Shown here one piece after another: positions 59,181 through 64,000 of a stretch of 64,000 nucleotides of DNA; position 1 is the stretch's first letter, and each line of letters starts with the position of its first letter. Source of the stretch: Nephromyces sp. MM_2019 (lineage: Eukaryota > Apicomplexa > Aconoidasida > Nephromycida). A program made the position numbers and the translations under genes. The stretch spans positions 21,556-85,555 of the forward strand of contig JADHZB010001458.1 in the NCBI GenBank assembly GCA_015657535.1. Direction: 5' to 3'. The notes under the pieces are model-generated. The model worked only from the letters and a program-made list of their open reading frames with translations. It was not told the origin of the DNA and ran no database searches.

Positions 59181-62100
59181 ATGGAGCTGTCTAACTTGAA
59201 AATGGCAGAGTAAGTAGCTGTTGTGTGTGTGCGAAGTTGAATTAGTATAAGGATGTGCGAGTTTTTTCCTCGATTACTAGTTTAGGCGTTTCGTGAATGC
59301 TACTGCGTGTAGATAGTGTGTTTTTCTGCTTGCGATTAAGGTTGATATAATTGTGTGATGACGTATCTTTTGGATATGCGTGTTTTGTCCGTGGGGTTGT
59401 GTGTATGGTTGGTTTGTGTGGGTGGTGTATGTGGGTGGTGTATGTGGGTGGTGTGTGGATAGTGTGGCTGGTTTTTCTGTGTGAATGGTGTGTGCAAGTT
59501 GTCCTTGTATGTTTCCACATATAAGTTATCTTCTTGTGTTCCAACATATATGTTATCCTTGTGGGTTTTTTCTCAGTGGGAGTATGTGGGCTGTGTTCCG
59601 TGTGTACACGGTTGATAAATTTTCATGTGCCATTGTCTAAATTTTCCTGCCTCGTATGAGCGTTTATAACTTTGGGCACTGCTGCTTTTTCCGGTGTGTG
59701 CGAGTGCTTACCATCTGCCATCTTCCAGATTTTTTGAAGCTTTTTATCACGGTTTCATCTTCACTTCAAAGTAGAAAAATTGCTCAAAATTTGCACTTAA
59801 ATTGTATATTTCTAAGAATTTTTTATTCTTCCACACAATCTTTCTGCCTCTTGTATGTAGTATGATCTCCTAGAAGATCCGCTCAAAACCCGCTGTGTGC
59901 TGCACTCTTCACACACGGAAAGGTGGGCATATTTCCCTCTTTTTACATTTTCTTTAGTCAATTTATGGAGATTTTTTCATCTCTTCTTTCAGTTTGAAGC
60001 CTGTAAAGCTGTTTCTTGCCGAGAGAGAGGGGCACCATACTGGCGGTGCTCATATAGCAAGCATGGACTGGTCGCTTGACGGGGAAATTCTCTTGTGTCT
60101 GACAGAAGCAGGGAAAATCCTGATATACAGGACGAGCTATGGAGAGTAAGCTAGGCTTTTTAGCAGAAATTTCTGATGAAAATAGTAGGGGAGAAGAGGG
60201 AGAAAAGCTGCTTTTTAGACAGTTTTAAAAGAAGTATTGGTTTGTGGATTTTGCACACGTTAAACAAATACATTGATGTGTATCAGAGATGGAAATAGAG
60301 AGGCGTGAAGGGGTATGAACACACACACACACAGTTAGATTGACATGAAGCACATACACAGGCACACCAGCAAGCTCATGCAACAATACACACAGCAGCA
60401 CACGCATTTTTCTTTTCTTTCAAAACTTTAAGATTGACGGCTCTTTGTTATCAATTTACTGACTTCATTCCACACACACTGCATATCTTTTATTTTTACG
60501 TCTGTGCATATGTGTGTTGCTCCAACCTTGTTTTTCTTGGAGTGTTTCTTTACTTTTTTATCCTTCTTGTGTGGATTATTGAATGTTTTTGCTGAAATTT
60601 TCTTGATGTTTCTCCTTCATCTTCTTCTTTTGCTTCTACCCTTTTCTTCTAAACTACTACTTTTTCTATTGCAGCTTAGCTCGTAGGATTGATTGTCCGA
60701 CAGCTCGCCCATACATTGCGAAGTTTTCAAACTATGAGGCTAGTGATGTCTTCATGGCATGCAGTAGTTGGGAAGCTGACGATCAGTCTTCTAGGCAATG
60801 TAAGTACGCTTTACTGATTTCACTGGTTAAACATTTTATAAATTCACTGGCTATTAGCCGGTGCAGGCGTGTGTGCGTAGGCTTAGGTGGGAAGCCCCGA
60901 CGATACCTGTCTTTTTAGGGAGGTTTTTGCTACTGAGTATGCAGTTTTTTGCCTTGTGCTACTTTATTTTTAATCCTGCTGCTTTTAGTGGAGTCTTATG
61001 TCTATGTGTGAGCTTGTATGTGTGTGGGTGAGTCTGTATGGACATATTGTGTGTTTTCTTTTTATTGGAGAGGCTGAAGATGCACATGTTTTTCTCTTTT
61101 TCAGATAGTGTGAGGATATGGTCAATGTTAACCAACAGATTTACTCGCTGTTTCAGCGTTCCTGCCTCGTAAGTACATAGCGTGTGTGTTGCGTTGATGT
61201 GTGCTGGTGTGCATTGGTGTGTGTTGTTATTGGTGTGCGAGTTGGTATGTGTACGAATATGTGTATGTGTGTTTCTGTATAAATATAAGTATGTGTGCTT
61301 GTTTGTGAATATGACTGTGCGTGTGGCTGAGTGTTACTGAGTGTGTGCATAACTGTGTGAGACTGTTTGCGACTGTGTATGACTACGAATTGATAGGAAG
61401 ACAAACAAGTACATATATGATGTGTGTATCTGTATATGTGTGTGTGTGTATATATGTGTGTGCGTTTTCTCTATTCTTTAGTATAAAGGAAGGTACTGGA
61501 CTGCAGCTACACCCTACAGAACGCCTCTTCATGGTGTCTTGCAATGACCAGCATATTAGAATATTTGATATCAAGCACGGGAGCCCTATGGTGAGTTTTG
61601 GAGATACACACGAGGAATTTGTGATGCAGGCATATAAACACACGCTCCTAGAGTACAAAGGAGCATATTCATACTAAGTATCTACCAAGTTCTTTCAGGA
61701 AAGCACATGAAGACGCAGGCACAATCAAATACGCACGCACGTGCACACACACAGACACGCGCAAAATCACACACGCATGCACAAGACACAGAATCTATGC
61801 TACGACGTAAAGGAATGCAAACTTTGCAGTCTTTTACGTGTCTATTGATTTATGCAGTCTGTACTTGTTTGTGTGCTTGCTATTCGATTTTGTGTGAGTG
61901 GCGCGATTTGCTATTTAGGAGGTGTTGATGTTTATTTTCTCAATATAGCGAGATGTACGTACGCTGAATGTTTTAGTAATGGACACTGATGAAAGTGAAC
62001 ATTTTCCTGTTAAAAGGTTTTAAGGCCGAGGAAGAAAAAAGTGTATGCATCATGAAAGAGTAGGTAGAAACTTTGAAGGTTTATTAGAAGAAGTGGAAAA

Positions 62101-63763
62101 TGAAGAAATGGAAGAAGAAGATGAAGAATAAGTTGAAGTCGGATAAGAAGATGAAGAACAGAATAAGATACAGAAGAGCAAGAAGATGGTCAACATGATG
62201 AAACAGAAGAAGCATAAGAACAAGTTGAATAAAAAGGACTTGAACAAGAAAAAGCAGAAGTTGAAGATGAAAGAAAACTTTGAAAAAACATCAATCCTAA
62301 GCTTTTTTCTACAGAAGATGATTTAAAACTATAAATAAGGGATGCAATGATAAGACACTGAGTAGAAGATGCAAAATAAAATGAAAAGCATTCAAAACGC
62401 ACACAGGATATTTCAAGCAGCAAAGAGATTAAAGATAAGTAGAGGGAAAAAAACTGTTTTCTTATCGAGAAAGAGCTGGAGATTGAAAAAAATTCGTACT
62501 TTTCTTCCGGAGAATCCGCAAATTTCATTTTTTGTAAACTCTAACGCTTTATTCTGTTAATGTATACTGCCCGTTTACTCCTTCATGTTTCATCTTCTTT
62601 TACGACATTTTTGCTTATTTTTTTGATGCTTTTTAAGGAATTTGTTGCCTTTAGATTGATGATTTCTCTCGCTGTTTTTTGTGTGATTTTTGCAAGATTT
62701 TCATACTCTTCTTACAGGCAATCATAAAGTCATCTTTGGCTACTCCAGTCATTGCTTTTGATACAGAGGGATTTGTCTTTGCCAGCTCATTAGATGGGAA
62801 ACAGATACATCTCTTCACTATCAATATCGGAAGTATGTCTCCCCCAACAGTTGTAAGTGACCTTAATCCTCTAAGTTTGCTGTTTCTGTGTGATTCTCTT
62901 TTTTCTGGGGGGGGATTTTTGCTGTTTCAGCATCACATCTCTTCTTCATCATACGCTGATGATTCGTCTATGAAGGGTTGGGTGCGTGTGCGTTGTTTGA
63001 TTTCGGCTTTTTCGTCTTGTTTCAGAGGTTTTTTTTTGTACTTTTCTTCTTCTTTTTCTGCCTTTTCTGCTGTTTCTTCAGCTACTTCTTCTGCTTCTTC
63101 TGCTTCTTTTTCCGCTGCTGCTTCTTCATCTTCTTCTGTTTCTTCTCATTCTTGTTAGTTGTATTATCCAGGTTTTTTTTCTCACAGGAAGAGTTAAAAT
63201 GTTATGACTGCGAGAAATTGTTGATTGATGAGGCTGTGGATGATACAATAGAGGTATGTAAGTGAAAGTAGGTAGTTTATGCTAGATGAAGCTTATGTGT
63301 GGTGTATATACACCCCATTTTTTAGCGCTTTCTCTGATTTGCTGAGACTTTTTTGCTCTTTTTTCTTGTGGTCTGAGTTTGTACTGTGTGTGTGTATATT
63401 GTTTTACAATGTATAATTTGTGTGTTGATGTCACGTGTGTGTGCCTGCATCATTCCAGGCGATATAGGGTTCCCACATCGTATAGTGCGTATGAGCGCAT
63501 CGCGTTTATATCATTCTAGAAGATGTCTAATAGGCTCATCATGCGTGTGCGAATCCTTCACGTGTGTGTTACAACCCACTCCCCACATTCCCACCCACCC
63601 CTCTGTGTGCGAATATATTTTTTTGGGTAAAACCCTTCTAACGTTCTTCACGCCGAGATATTCGCTTTTACAGACTTTAACGTTCAGTCCTGATTCTAAT
63701 TACTTCGCTGTGACGACTTCTCACATGAAAATTGTGGGATTTCACGCTTTGTATGGGCAAAAG
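59181..63763 (+). CDS. WDR82: WD40 protein, WDR82/Swd2-like, 3' end outside the window
   Basis: WDR82/Swd2 is a nuclear WD40 subunit of Set1/COMPASS H3K4 methyltransferase and of a 3'-end processing phosphatase module. Eight exons join in phase to 257 codons: 59181-59209, 59993-60145, 60675-60799, 61105-61168, 61482-61590, 62718-62852, 63188-63253 and 63674-63763. The product starts MELSNLKMADLKPVKLFLAE. Blade-like segments follow: AHIASMDWSLDGEILLCLTE, YSVRIWSMLTNRFTRCF, LHPTERLFMVSCNDQHIRIF, TPVIAFDTEGFVFASSLDG and TLTFSPDSNYFAVTTSHMKI. Their order follows WDR82 as I recall it. About the last third of the propeller is missing and must lie to the right. Exon 8 ends at GGGCAAAAG followed by GCAAGC, so a GC donor is proposed; reading through gives a stop at 63779-63781. 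Another WD40 family is possible. Confidence 0.75.
62080..62280. repeat. Purine-rich GAA/GAAGAAG tract in WDR82 intron 5
   Basis: Some 200 bases of plus-strand purine-rich sequence made of GAAGAAG and GAAGATG blocks. It gives Ser/Phe-rich open frames on the other strand that are artefacts. A similar purine-rich tract lies at about 15000-15080 in DPH5 intron 1. Confidence 0.7.
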
Positions 63764-64000
63764 GCAAGCCGCTTTGCATAGTGCTGATGTGAAGATTTCC
63801 GCTATTGTTGCTTTTGTGTGTGTTTCTGCTTGTGTGTTCGTGTATTTGTGTGATTCACTAGTTGTTTTATAAGCAAAGCTTCTGCTTGAAGGCTTTTGAG
63901 CTTAAAAAGTTTTTTCAGATGAAATTATCTCGTTTTTCTGTGTATTTGGCCTGGGAAAATGCCTAGAGAGGGGTAAAGGGGGGGAGGAGAGCATGGGTGA
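63764..64000 (+). other. Putative intron of the WDR82-like gene (GC donor), open at the right edge
   Basis: From the GCAAGC at 63764 the sequence is TG-rich and non-coding to the window edge, matching other introns of this gene. No further exon was seen before 64000. Confidence 0.5.

Noticed and set aside
59242..59547. Thr/His-rich minus-strand frame of 101 codons
   Set aside because: Translation of TGTGTGGG repeats in intron 1 of the WDR82-like gene.
1..64000. CRISPR arrays, operons, insertion sequences or prophage elements
   Set aside because: The window is spliced eukaryotic DNA; repeats seen are tandem or inverted without regular unique spacers, and no transposase or integrase frame was recognised.

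Overview
The window is nuclear DNA of an intron-rich, AT-rich eukaryote with the standard genetic code. I read it as an apicomplexan or close relative with a complex plastid. The main reason is the valyl-tRNA synthetase, whose leader is a hydrophobic signal peptide followed by a basic, Ser-rich stretch, the layout of an apicoplast-targeted protein. Intact conserved genes lie about 3-10 kb apart, separated and interrupted by AT-rich, TG/CA-rich and minisatellite-like sequence. A molybdopterin synthase small subunit argues against the well-known parasites (Plasmodium, Toxoplasma), which I recall lack the molybdenum cofactor pathway. A lineage that kept purine/urate catabolism, such as Cardiosporidium/Nephromyces, would fit, but the sequence alone does not fix the species.

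Layout. 0.1-1.7 kb (-): 5' part of an unrecognised helical-repeat-like gene with three consecutive in-phase exons, running off the left edge. 5.2-6.9 kb (-): a 545-residue orphan with a C-terminal coiled coil. 6.97-7.9 kb: exon-like fragments I could not assemble. 10.0-11.0 kb (-): chaperonin 10 in three exons. 13.7-14.3 kb (-): two further exon-like fragments. 14.8-21.1 kb (+): diphthine synthase DPH5 in nine exons, complete. One of its introns holds a 50-N assembly gap. 22.6-26.4 kb (-): LSm4 in six exons, complete, with a first coding exon of six nucleotides. 26.4-30.9 kb: no gene recognised; it holds an alternating 44/48-bp repeat. 30.9-31.3 kb (-): MoaD/MOCS2A. 36.3-44.5 kb (-): apicoplast-type valyl-tRNA synthetase in seven exons, complete. 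46.8-49.9 kb (+): a 576-residue orphan in two exons. 53.7-55.3 kb (+): a LAMTOR5/HBXIP-like roadblock protein in three exons. 59.2 kb to the right edge (+): a WDR82/Swd2-like WD40 protein, at least eight exons, continuing past the window.

The genes are housekeeping functions and do not form a pathway or operon: protein folding (CPN10), elongation factor 2 modification (DPH5), U6 snRNP and mRNA decay (LSm4), cofactor synthesis (MoaD), organellar translation (ValRS), lysosome/TORC1-type scaffolding (LAMTOR5-like), and histone methylation or 3'-end processing (WDR82). All spliced models were joined by hand from GT-AG sites with codon phase checked across each junction. They are predictions without transcript support.
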